Shown here one piece after another: positions 17,194 to 29,800 of a DNA stretch of 64,000 nucleotides. Source of the stretch: a virus. The notes below the pieces were generated by a model that worked only from the letters and a program-made list of their open reading frames with translations, made no database searches and was not told the origin of the DNA. Location of the stretch: positions 30,856-94,855 of the IMG/VR virus record IMGVR_UViG_3300008740_000351; one strand, given 5' to 3'. A program made the translations under genes and the position numbers. Each line of letters starts with the position of its first letter. The first letter of the stretch is position 1.

Positions 17194-17209
17194 TATTTAT
17201 TATATTTAG
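17194..17209 (-). promoter_or_regulatory. T4-late-type promoter boxes
   Basis: On the minus strand the sequence reads CTAAATATAATAAATA, containing both CTAAATA (complement of 17203-17209) and AATAAATA (complement of 17194-17201). These match the T4 late -10 box TATAAATA except at the first base. They end 19 bases before the ATG at 17175. The 12-mer CTAAATATAATA also occurs upstream of the portal gene (62319-62330). Confidence 0.6.
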
Positions 17210-17211
17210 CG

Positions 17212-17883
17212 TTAATTCACGCTAGACAGATTCGTTAAAGTTTGAATTCTTACTGTATATTCAATCTCAATTAAGCGATTTAATGACTTTTGTACGGGGT
17301 GAAACACTACGTGAGTTAATAATTTTCCTGTATTAACTGTTCCAACCCAACTTTTTAGTCCTAGTTCATCAAACACATACGTTCCGTCAAAATTATTTGT
17401 ATTATCAAAAGCAGATTGATCTGCTGGTTCTCCGTAATCTAATAGACAGCTTACAACAATATCAGTGTAAACAGTACCCTCAACGTGTGTTGTTTCTATC
17501 TTATTACGGTTAGCATCATTATTTAAAGCTGATAATGTATCAACTACTTTGTAATAAGTTTGATTATATAAACTACTATTAGTTCCGCTGTTATTAGCTG
17601 GTTTATATGTAATTACACCTGTTGGGTCAACGCTTGTTCCACCATTACCTAATGCTAATTCATGAACAAATCCGGTAGTTTTATTAGCAAGAGATAAAGC
17701 TAAAGCTTCACTCATATTCTCATAGTGGATAGCGTTACGTTTATTGACAAATTCTTCACCAGACACAGGATCAAAGATCCTGATATGTCCTTCGACACTA
17801 ACGTTACCAGTTTCGTCCGGCTTTTCGTTGATTTTTTCTTTTTTATCTGTTTCCATTGTATTCTTTTCTTCTACCTTATTCAT
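17212..17883 (-). CDS. Virion structural protein, marine T4-like type
   Basis: 223 residues. After a charged Lys/Glu-rich leader the sequence NVSVEGHIRIFDPVSGEEFVNKRNAIHYENMSEALA is of a type I recall from structural proteins of marine T4-like phages. An alternative ATG at 17856 (METDKKEK) could be the true start. It follows the giant gene with a 4-base gap and precedes the fibre gene, so it may link fibre to baseplate. A CTAAATA box (complement of 17885-17891) lies just before the first ATG. Confidence 0.6.
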   Translation of the reverse strand: MNKVEEKNTMETDKKEKINEKPDETGNVSVEGHIRIFDPVSGEEFVNKRNAIHYENMSEALALSLANKTTGFVHELALGNGGTSVDPTGVITYKPANNSGTNSSLYNQTYYKVVDTLSALNNDANRNKIETTHVEGTVYTDIVVSCLLDYGEPADQSAFDNTNNFDGTYVFDELGLKSWVGTVNTGKLLTHVVFHPVQKSLNRLIEIEYTVRIQTLTNLSSVN

Positions 17884-17887
17884 ATAT

Positions 17888-20800
17888 TTAGCTCTTTATG
17901 TAAGTAGGTTTCTTAACTAAGAAATCTGCTTGTATAGTTGTTGAATTTTGTAAACCATTACCATCACTAGGGTTACCACCACTTACTTGGTACCATGTTT
18001 TAGTATGAGCTGATGGAATTTCTTGTCTACTACTTGTATCTACTACTAAACTTCCTGCTGTATGTGTCGATTGGCACCCTGTGCCTAAAGTACCACGTTT
18101 TATTCTAGAAAGCGTATTAGTAGTTAAATTAATTTCTAAGTATTCTATTCTTTCATTATTAATCCAAATAACACCAGGAATTGCTTTATTAAGATCTGGT
18201 GTAGGTAATCTACTAGCGTCAGTAACTTTGATTTCTGAATGTATTGCTAATAGTTCTGTGGACAATTCAGCTGTGTTTTCATTTGCTAATCTATGATAGT
18301 GTACTTTATCATGTAAATCTTTAAAGATTTTAAATCCAACTGCTGGTTTAATAATTTCTTCTGTAAATTGTGTTATTATTGTAATGTCAGATGCTTGAAG
18401 CGACTCAGCAAATGCTAACTTGCCGCCGACAATTTTATAATCAAAGTTCGGAATCATTTTAACACCGTTCTTTGTTACCCACAAATATGATAAGTTTGTT
18501 GGCGTTTTAAATAAATTAAATTCTGCTATATTAACAACACTAGCCGTAACGGCGTCAAAACTAACAGATTCAAATCCTCGAATATCAAATCCGATATCTG
18601 TTGTAATAGCTGAACTACTTCCACCTTTAAATGTTTCAGTAGTCATTTTCATATTATTATGATTATTAAATGTAGTAACAACAACTTTATCACTACCTGT
18701 CCAAGTTCCACCTGTAATAGTTAATGTTGTACTATCTGTTAAAATATAATCAGCGTTTGTTGTAACACCTACATCAATTTTAGAATTTGCCGCTGGTGCC
18801 TCATCTAATTGAATTGCTTTTATTGTACTATCAGATCCTTCAACAATACTATAGTTTGTAGTTTGTACGCCATTAATATAAACTCTAGTATTTGCTTTTA
18901 CTAAAGTAGAATGGTCTATATCTGAACTTGTAGTTAAGTCATATGTTGCTGAACTACTATCATTCGTTAAGTATGTAAACACTGGCGGGCGTAATCTTTT
19001 TCCGTTAAGTTCAACAATAACTTTATCTGTTCTAGCTAAATCATTATCAGCACCATCTGTTAACGTAAATGTTCTTGTACTGTCGTTAACTGTAAACTCG
19101 TCAACAGTAACTTTACTAAATGTTCTTGTAGAACTTGATGGAACGTCAAACACAAAGAAGTGAATGTGATCATCTTTAGTAAGCCACGATACAGCGGGGT
19201 CCCAGTCTGTGTCGCTACCTTTATCAACAAATGTTCCACCAGTAGAATGACTGCCATTCGCTAACACTAATGTTTGTTTGTTTTCAATTAAGCTATAAGG
19301 AATAGGTAATGTTACAACTGTTTCTCCACCGGATGCTTGGAACTCGTAATCAAATAATAATTTATCACCAGTTGTTCCAAAACTAGTTACTGATATAATT
19401 TCATCTTTAAGTGGTGCTGTAGTAAACTTAACAACATTATCATTCCAATCTATTGTATATGCTGACGAGCTAATTCTACCAGAAGTTTTACTCCATACTA
19501 TAACTTTTTGATCAGTTTGTTTGTTAGTGCCAAATTTAAATACTTTATTACTGCCGTCACCTTTATAATTGATAACACTAACTGCTGGGCCTAATGCTCC
19601 GTCACCGTCTGAGTCTCTACTAGGAGATGTAAATACATTAATATTTAAACTGTCAAATACTCTACCTGGAACAAATTCTTCCGGGGCGTGTGAGCTGTAA
19701 GCATCAACAAATTTGCTACTACCATCAACAATAATATCTTCTGGTCGTAGTCCTAATTGTGTATCGTTAAATTTTCCTTGTAAATCTAAATCTATATTAT
19801 CAGCTGATATAACAAAACGACCGTCTTTATCAATTTCATAGTTGTCAAATTCTCTAGTATCAAAACCGCCCTTGTCTAATCCTGGGTCTTTAGTAAATAG
19901 TGGGCCTTGAACTTTTGTACCAGGATATGTTATACCTTTAAATATTTGTCCTAAATCTTTTCCATCTTGTCCTGTTTTAGGAATATAATATGCCATAGTT
20001 CTATCCATAGCATTATTAAATGTAGCATCAGCTTTAATTGTCAGTTTGTCACTATCAAATGCTGTGCTTGATGTAAATGCTTCATTAACTGTGTATGCTT
20101 CGCCTAAGTGTTGAATAATATCACTAGTTGAATATGTTGTATTAGCTGTCCATTCTTTAACAGATGAACTGTATCTAGTTCTATCAAATTTTATTGTTTC
20201 TTTAATTTTTCTTATTTCAGTGTTCTTTAAGTTAGCGTGTAAGATACCATTTAGCATTGGGCTACCACCTGTAAGTGTTACTACAGGTGCTTTAATATAA
20301 CCACTACCTTTTTTAATCATAGTAACAACATCAATGTGGTTGTCAACTATTGTACATTTTGCCGTAGCCGCCACACCGCCCGGAATTAAAGTACCGTTCT
20401 TATCTTTAGGTGCTTCAATTGTTATTGTTGGTGCTGTAGCATAACCATATCCCCATTTACTAATTGATAAACTATCAACTTGATAACTATGATTTTCATT
20501 CCACATTTTATAAGCATAGTCTGTGGTTAATGCGCCAGCATCATGACTATTTTCACCATTTGGTGATCTAAATGTTTTTGTAATAGAATCATATCCACTA
20601 GGAATATCAAAGTCAGTAGTATCACCTTCGTGTGTTTCTAATTTATTATAACCTAAAACGTATTCTCTAATTTTAGTGTGATAAGGTTTTACTTCGTTAA
20701 TATAATTTTTAACAAATTCTTGATTGTCTCTTTGGTATGTTGGAAATTGATCTAATGCTCTTAAGTTGTGTTTAACACTAACAAAACTAGTTTTAAAAAT

Positions 20801-23800
20801 CCAATCTACAAAAGGTTGTTCTTGTAAAGCAAACCTCAATAAAACAAACATTAATTTATTATGTTCATTTGCTAAATCACCAACTAGTAGTTGTTTTTTA
20901 ATTGTTTCAACAATGTTTCTAGTTTCAATTTGTGGTTCTGTATCCATTAAGTTAAAATCGTAACCTTCAGAATCAAAACCTAAGTTACTTGTAACATAAT
21001 CATATAAGTCAGTACCGAATTGTATAGTACCGTCTTTTTGTCCTATTAACGTATAATCATTTCCGTCTTTAATATATAAATCCCAATTACCACCATTGTT
21101 AATTTTAATAATGCTTTTATCTGCTATTGTGTTTTTATAAATGTCATTAAATAATTCATATCTGTAATCTATGGTTGTATCTGATGAGTAACCTGTGCTA
21201 TACCAATCACAGTATGCCCAAAATAGTTTAGTATCATAACTTTGAGATCTACTTCTCAACCAAGTTTTATCTGCTTGTAGTGTATGAATACTCCATCTAC
21301 CACCAATGTCTGAATCTGTTTTTACTAATATATTATAACCTGTTGAATGTAAAGCTGGTTTAATATATCCAAGCTCTATCATTGTGTCAACTGTTTCGTC
21401 CCAAGTTCCTGAATTAATTGATGGTATTTTTTCTTCGCTATTTAATAAAGTAAAATCAATTGTATCTGCTATGTTATATTTTTTAATAACAGCATTAACA
21501 TAGGTAATATATTCTTGCATCGCAAGATATCTATTCATAAAGACACTTTGTCTCGGTCTTATTTTAATACCGTATTTGTCACCAGCACTTAAAGAAATAT
21601 CTGGCACTTTGTTACCTCGTGAATCAGCACCTGCTAAACTATCTTTAATTTTTTCAAACAATTCTTCTGGTATAAAACTTTTTGGATTGCCTTCTTCTAC
21701 CAAAGACCATTCAGTATGTAATAACTTATCATTTGGTTTTTTATCGTAATCAATTGCTACTACAACATTTTTATCTTCTAAGTATCCTGAAACATTTGTT
21801 AAGCCTATTGAATCTTTTCCTAAAAACATAATGTATGGTGTGCCGTTAGTAATTGGATCTACAATCATTTGTCTAATTTGTGCGACACTTGATGTTTTAG
21901 TACTATGAACTGTAAGTATAGCACTAGCCCAGAAATAATATTTTGTTTGTAGTTGTTTTGTAACGTTGTTTATACTTTGAATTTCAACGTAAACACTATT
22001 ACCATATTTGGCATTGCCGGCTGTATATGATTCAGGTTTAACAGATGATTCAACCCATTGATATATGCTAATGTCACTACCTGGGAATACACCTCCCCAG
22101 AATAATTTTTTATAATCGTTATCACCTTGTTCGTAATTAATGAATTTAACTTTACTTAAATCCCACCAAATTTTACCAACCTTGTCAGATTGCCAATGGT
22201 TATCTCCGTTGTTAATCTTTTTAGTTCCGTCTGTGTAGTTGTATATCGCGGGGTCCCATGTTGTTTTGTAATCAATGTTATGTTCAGCTTCACCTAATAC
22301 TTTTCCTTTAACAGGATCAATGTAATCCAAATAACTCATAATAGTATTTGATTGTGTATTATACAAGAATGCTTTATTAATACGTTCAACGTCGACTAAA
22401 TCTTGTTCTTTTTCATCTACTTTATATAAGTCATCTGTTTTAGTAAAGTGTACCACACGTCCTGAATTTGATACAGTAGATGTATCATCAAATGGTGATC
22501 CAACATAAATGTTATGTTCAGTTATAGCAAGAGCTGAACCAAATCCATCATTAGCATCTAAACCACTAGCATATAAACTGTCAGCTTCTATATGTCCAGC
22601 ATTTATTTTTTGGTAAACATGAACACTACCTGTAAAGTATTTTTCTGCTAAAAATCTAGATCCGCCCCCATCAAATAATGTAGTGCCATCATCAAAATTT
22701 GTTTTTACTGTTGTGCTACCATTTGGGCAACCAACAATTAATTGTTTATTGTCTCTAGTAACTTCAAGTACTTGACCGAACCTGTGACCAGTTTTTCCAT
22801 CTTTTAATTTTATTATTTTTCCAGTATTAGATGTAAATGGATGTAGGTTTAAATCTTTCATAAGTGTTCCACTCGCACCTACTGTAACATGGATGAAACC
22901 TTTTACATTTTTTGAACTTTGAATAGTAAGATTGTTATTACTACCAGAAGCAGTAATACCAGGAATGTTTTTATTATTAATGTCGTCAACAATATTTTGT
23001 AATGTTGTTCCTGTTGCTGTTATTTTATAACCGTTTATAAACATACTGTGACCAGTTGTATATGATCCTATAGGCCATGCTTTTAATGTACATTTATTTT
23101 CTACTATTGAATCTTGTCTGTCAAATACTTCAACAATTCCAGAGTTTTCTGTCATGCCATCTTTTTCTGGTACACCTACATAAATTGATTGTGCTGTTTC
23201 GTCAATACGAACAGACGTTAAAGCAAACTGTCCGTTTACTTGAGGATCGCTTGGTGTAAGTGTTTGTAATGGTGTAAAGTTGTCAGTCCAGATTGTTATA
23301 TCTTCACCAGGCTGTGGTGCTGTAACAAACGTTATTGTATTACCAGCTTTTGTCCATGTAATTGTACTATTAGTTATTCTTGGAGTCTCTACACCGTTTA
23401 TATAAACAGGACTACTTGCCCTGCCAATATCTGCTGTTGATACTGTAAATTCTTTTGTAGAGCCATCTCCAATAAACACTTCATAATGTCTTGCTAAGAT
23501 ATCAATACTACCCATGTTTGTAGTAGAGTCAGGTGCTACTGTATCTCTATTAGGATCACCAATAACAATATAGTTACCTTGAGAGTCGATATCAATTGAT
23601 GAACCATACCCTTCTATAGTACTAGATCTTTCATCTACTAAACTCCAACCACGTAAAAATGTAACACTAATAGAATGATCTGTGCTTGGTGCTGTAGTAA
23701 ATGTAATTGTTCTAGTACCAAGATTATAAGTATAATCTCGTCCAGCAATAAGATCATTGCCTTCAATTCTGATATATAATTCTTCAGTTACTGATGCATC

Positions 23801-26800
23801 ATCAAAATTTGTGTCTAAAGTCCATTGTGTAGTACTACCATCACCTATAAAACTTTGAGTTGCTGTTTCGTCATTGTCGTTACCGTGTGCTAAATGATAT
23901 ATAAACACTTTTTTGTCACCAGGTGCTGAAACAACACACCATTCACCATTAGCACTCATTTTTACGTTAGTACCAAATTTAGCGTTTGAGCCTAAAGTTG
24001 TTGGTTGGTCTAATGTTCCTGGTAGAAAGCTACCACTTGATAAATCTCTGTAGTAAAACATTATAGCACCCTTGCCACTATTTGTATTTGGTGCTCCAAT
24101 GGCTACCCATATTTTCCCTCTATGCCATTTTTCGTATTTTAAAGCACCACCTTCTCGTGGAAGAAATGCTCCAGTACTTACACTTGCTCCTAGTTCGTCT
24201 ACGTTTGAAGCTGTACTTGTAATGGCCGCAAATTGTTTTAATTCTATTGGTTGTGGTGTGTATACATGAAACTTGTTTAGATTTTTTTGTCCAATTAATA
24301 CCCATTGGCCGGTTGGATCTGAACATATAGCATCACCGAAGTTCTCATCAAGTTGCGGTAATAATGGATTAATTGACTGGTTGGCTGTATAAGAAGTATT
24401 TTTCTTTAATACATACCAATGATTATTTTCATCTTCATCAATATAAAGTTTATCTTTAAGATCCCATCCTTGTCTTGGTCTTTCTATTGTGCTAGAAGTT
24501 TTAAATCTACTACTAATAAATTTTAATACTAGAGCAGTAGCTTCTTCTTTTGCTACTTCTCCACCGCCTGCTGTTTTAAAAGAAGTTACTGACGGTACTT
24601 CAGTAATTCTATATACACCATCTCTTTTTGTGCTGTAATCTTTAATAACAACAATATCTTCTTTTTTAAAGTAGTGTGTGTCTTTTGTAGTCCAAGTATA
24701 TGTAGAACCGTCTTGACCGCCGTCACAATTAATAACTTGAGTTGTTGTAGTGTCGAGATATTTCATATCCCAATCATTGTCACCGTCATCAGCTACCCAT
24801 ACTGTATATCCAACTTTCATATTTGCTATCATTGGTGTTAGCGTATTAGCATCTACACTATAAAATAAAGTAGCATCAGCGTCTGTTAATTTTGGATATC
24901 CTGCTGTAGGTAAAAGTTCATCGTAAAATGCTTTACTATCAACCCCTGCTTTAAAACTTTTTCTTAATGGCACCCAGTCATATGTTAAGTCAGATGGTGC
25001 TTTATATAATTGGCTAGGTGTAAATTCTGTTTTACTATTAAGATCTGATTTACTTTGAGTTGTTGGAACAACTTTTATTTCTTGAGGGTTATCTTTAAAT
25101 CCTTCTTCATCTAGTTGTATTTCAATTCTTGAATTTACATCTGATGCTCCGTACTCAGCTTGTCGTATAGCCCACTCTTCATAAAAAGAAATGTCACTAC
25201 TAAACTGATCAAAGTTTGATCTAATAAGTTTGTCAACAGCACTTCGCGTTCCTTTTTCTTGAAGCATACCTTGATAAAATTTTACTTGACTAATATCATC
25301 AAGTCCAATTTGATTAAAGTATTCTCTATTTTGGTAACCGATAGAACCCTTACCATATTTGTCTGTTTCACTTTCTAAGTTAACAGTATTAACATCATAA
25401 AAACTTTCAAAGTTTTTACCTAGTGTATCAAAGTTAGGTAATAGTCCAATCTTAAATGAATCTGTTAGTGACCAATTTTCATATATAAACTCTTCTGAGC
25501 TTGTATGGTTTACCATTGCTGTATAAAGATTATCTTTGAATTTTATAATATCGCCTCTAACATAGTCAGTATTAGCTACCCATACTGGAACTTTACCATC
25601 ATTATAAATAAATCCTTCAGCTGTTAAACTTCCGTTCCAGCCTCCTGTTTTATAACCAACAAGCCTTAGTCGATATTGTCTGTTACCTAAACTTGGTTGG
25701 TATATAACATCATTAAATTTTGTTACATTATTAAACACTAAAACGTGTTCATATTCTACAAGTTTAGTATTAACAAAGTAAATACCACCCATATCCGGAT
25801 TAGGATATAATTCAAATTCGTTATCTTGTCTGCTTATTTTGTAACTACTAGGACGAAGAGGTTCATAGTTTTGATTTAATACGTTTGTTTGTGCTTGACT
25901 GTTTGACAGAGCTTCGGCTACACCAGCCGGTGTAACACATCTAATTCTGTTAGCACTAGGACTAATAGCGATAACTGAACCGCTTAACCATCCCTGTTTA
26001 GACCAATGTATAAATTCTTTAACACTCATTAACCAGTTAGCAACAATTTTTTGTGTACCAAAGTCTTCCATTCTATTATCAAAATCATAACCATTTCTAG
26101 TTAAATATTTTTGATAAGAGAAAAAGAAATCAGCAACTTCTTGTTTTGTTCTAAACGTATGACCGTATGGTACTTCTTTTATTTCTGACTCATATTCATC
26201 GTATTCGTAAATAGTCTCTCCATCAACATCATGAACTTTATAGTTTCCGTTCATAATAGGGTTACATATAGAAAACTTTGGATTATTTAAATTGTAACCA
26301 TATATTGTATATCCACTTGTACCAACTTGAACAATTACACCACTGTACGGGATAGATCTTAGAGGTCCTGTTTTATGTAAATGAATATTATAATCTTCAT
26401 CAGGAACATAAACTGAATTGCTTGTACTAGTCGGTGAAACTTGTTCAGCTAATACTTTAATAAGATTATGATCTGTGTATCCTTCCATTTTATGGGCAAG
26501 TCTAATATCTAATGTTGATAAAACGTTTTGTAAATGTTTTGTAACATCGATATTTTGCCATCTCAAATATTCAGATACAAAATTACAACAACCTTCATAT
26601 CTTGCTGTAGGTAAATCAACTTTTAAATCTTTAGGTTGTTGTCTTTGATTAGTAGTAGTCATTACCAGTTGTTTAGTTAATTTGTTTCGAACAATTTGAC
26701 TTTTGTTAAAGACCTGGCTAAAATATTCTGATGGTTTAATTAGTGCCATTAAATGGTTTACACTAAAAGCAAAACTACTAGAATTTCTCCAAGCATATTC

Positions 26801-29800
26801 AGGTGGAGCAACATCTCCAAATTTCCAAGCATGACTTGGCGATAGGTCTTCTGAGTTTTTAGTAATACAATCAATTGGTGGTTTTAAAACACCATGTTCA
26901 TCTACTGGCATTATAAGTTCAATTGACGGTCTAGCATAAAGTAAATTTATAGTATAATCATCAACGTCAGCTGATGTGTATCTGCGTCCGTCTCTTACGT
27001 CATCCCATAATACTTTGTTACCAGATGTATATGGTCCTACACCGTAACGGTCTTCCCACCAACTTGGTTTTATTGACCAACCAAACATTTCCCAAGCTCT
27101 TATATGTGGAGCAACAGTATCATAATAATGTTTGTATAAACCCTTCCAGTAACCTTGTGGTAATAATGTTCCTTCCAGTTTATCTACAAAGTTTGTATAG
27201 TTCCAAGTAAATGAATCATTGGCGTTAAACGTTGTATTTTCTGTATATGGAATTCTATGCCTTGTACTCCAACGTAAGAATTCGTCTTCTAGTACAGCAT
27301 CAACTTCTTTTACAGCAAAATCAGTTGTTTTAAAACGCCCTGGTGTATATTCGTCAAGGTTAAAAACATCTTCATCATATGCTGTTTTACAGTTATTATA
27401 AATTCTTTTTTCAAGTTCAAGTAAGATATTATCTCTAGTATCTCCGTATGCTATTGTTCTACTGCCGTCGTGGCCAACAATAATATTTTGATCTACAGAA
27501 TAAGTTGTGTCATTTACAATTTCAGGTTTGTATTTTTTCCACAATCCAAGTTTAGTTGGCGTAGGTGGAACATAATTTCCTAATGTATCTGTATAATCAA
27601 TGAATTTTAAAACATCACCAATAGTTAAAGTTTTAATAATTCTAATATTGGCACTAGTTGTTTCAAATGTATAATCAATGTTATGATATAATTGTACATC
27701 ATTTAGGTATACTAATACAGCTCTGTTACTAGGAATAGAATTATCATGTACAGATGTTATTTCATATGTTTTATCTCTATTATCTGTAATTGTATATGTT
27801 GTAGTTGTAGCGTCAGCACCATATGGAACCATGTCTGATGTATAAAATGGAAATGTTGTTTTTTTATTTGAATTTAAATACACCATTATCGCATCAACAG
27901 TTTTTTGAGCATCAGTTAATTCTAAGTTATCTAATGTTTCAAGTGCTGTTAAAAACTTTGATTTAAATTTTTCATATTCAAGGCCACAAAATCTTAGAGC
28001 TTGTGTGAAGTTTAAATCACCAGGTTGATTTAACAACATTGGAAGTATCATAGATGAACTATGTTGTAAAATTAATCCCTCAGTTGATTTTGAATTTTCA
28101 AGATCCCTTAGGTTATTACTTCCTTGTAATTTACCTGTAAAATATTTGTTAGTATCTATTAATGCTGATACGTGATTTTGTAATTGTCCTAAAGTAATTG
28201 TAGAAAACTTATCGTTGTAACTATTATCTTCTAAATTTTTAGGAATAGTATAATATCCATGTTTAGAAGTTGCGTCACTAATAAGTCTAATAATAATACT
28301 ATCATCTATTGCGATGGTATCATTTATTGTACAAATGTTCACACCTTCTAAAACTGATGTAGTAAAGTTAGATGTACGTTTATTATTAATGTAAACAAAT
28401 ATATTAGGTACAGCGTTAGTTGATGTTTTAACTTTTACACCAATGTCGAAGTTTTTTAGAGTTATATCTGAAACAATATATTCAACTTGTTGGTATTGTC
28501 TACTATTATGTAAACTTTTTTGCCAGCCATTATTGTAAGTAATAGCACTATCATATGGATCGGTAACTTTAACCAACCCTGTTGCTGTTGATAAACTTGT
28601 AATTCCAGTAGATTTTTTATAGTTAAATTTCTTTTCAGTATAAACATTTTCAAATAAAATATCGCCAACGTTATTAAACGTTCTATACTTTAATGGAAAT
28701 CCTAATTCAGTATCATTAGAACCTGATCCAACACTAAATTTAAATAATTGGTTACCTAAAAAATCACTTGATGGGTATGTAGTTGTATTATTAAAACTGA
28801 TACCTTTAGAGTCAAATAAGTTAAACAATGGGTATTGGTTTATTTTAGTTTTTGTTTGAGAGGCAATCCAGTTAGTACCATCCCAATGGTATGTTGTTCC
28901 TTTGCCTGCTGTTCCTTTATTGATGTAAACCGAGTCATTAGTATTAACAATAATACCTGAGTCTTTTAATACTAATGATTCCGCACTTGAATCTCCGTCG
29001 GTATCTTCGTAACCAACTTCCCAAATTGTTTTTCTAGTTTGTGAATCTTTATCTTTTATGAATATAACTTTAGTACCTGCTGATAGACTTACTCTATCAA
29101 CAAAGTATCCAGATACACCGTTTATGTTTGATAACGCATCTGTTTCTACTGTGTCTACTAAATCAACACCATCGTGGCCTTTGCTTCCAGAGTTATATAA
29201 ATCTAACCCTGCTTCAAATTCGATAATTGGTCTTACAGCTCTATTTTTTTCGTCAAATATTGCTGTTGTTTTATTATAACTTGCTGTTGCTGTAATAATG
29301 TCTTTATGAAACCATCTATTACTACGACTCCAAGCATTTTTATTAACCGAACCACGTGTTAATGTAATATAATCTTTAGTATCTGTTCCTAGTTCTGGTG
29401 TTGTTAATTCTGTGTCGACAAGATAAATTTTAGATCCAACTCCTTGGACGTAATAAGTTTTACCAACATAAGCCGGCATATCAATAGTAGAATCAAATGT
29501 AATCTTTAAACCATTAGTAAACACAATACCATTTGGACTTGTATATTGTGATTTTCCTAAAAAGTCTGTTGTTTTAATTTCTTTAGCTTCAGCATCAACC
29601 AACTTAATTATACCATAAGAAGTTCTGTCACTACCATGTTGATAGTATAACGTATCTAGGTGTGCTGTAAGAACAGGAATAATAGTAACAAATTCTGTTT
29701 CTTGAGCTCGGTATATTTGTCTACCACCGTAAGTAGTACCTTCTGTAATTTTTGCTCGGTCATCATATGTTACGGTATTAATTTTATTAAGAACTAAAAT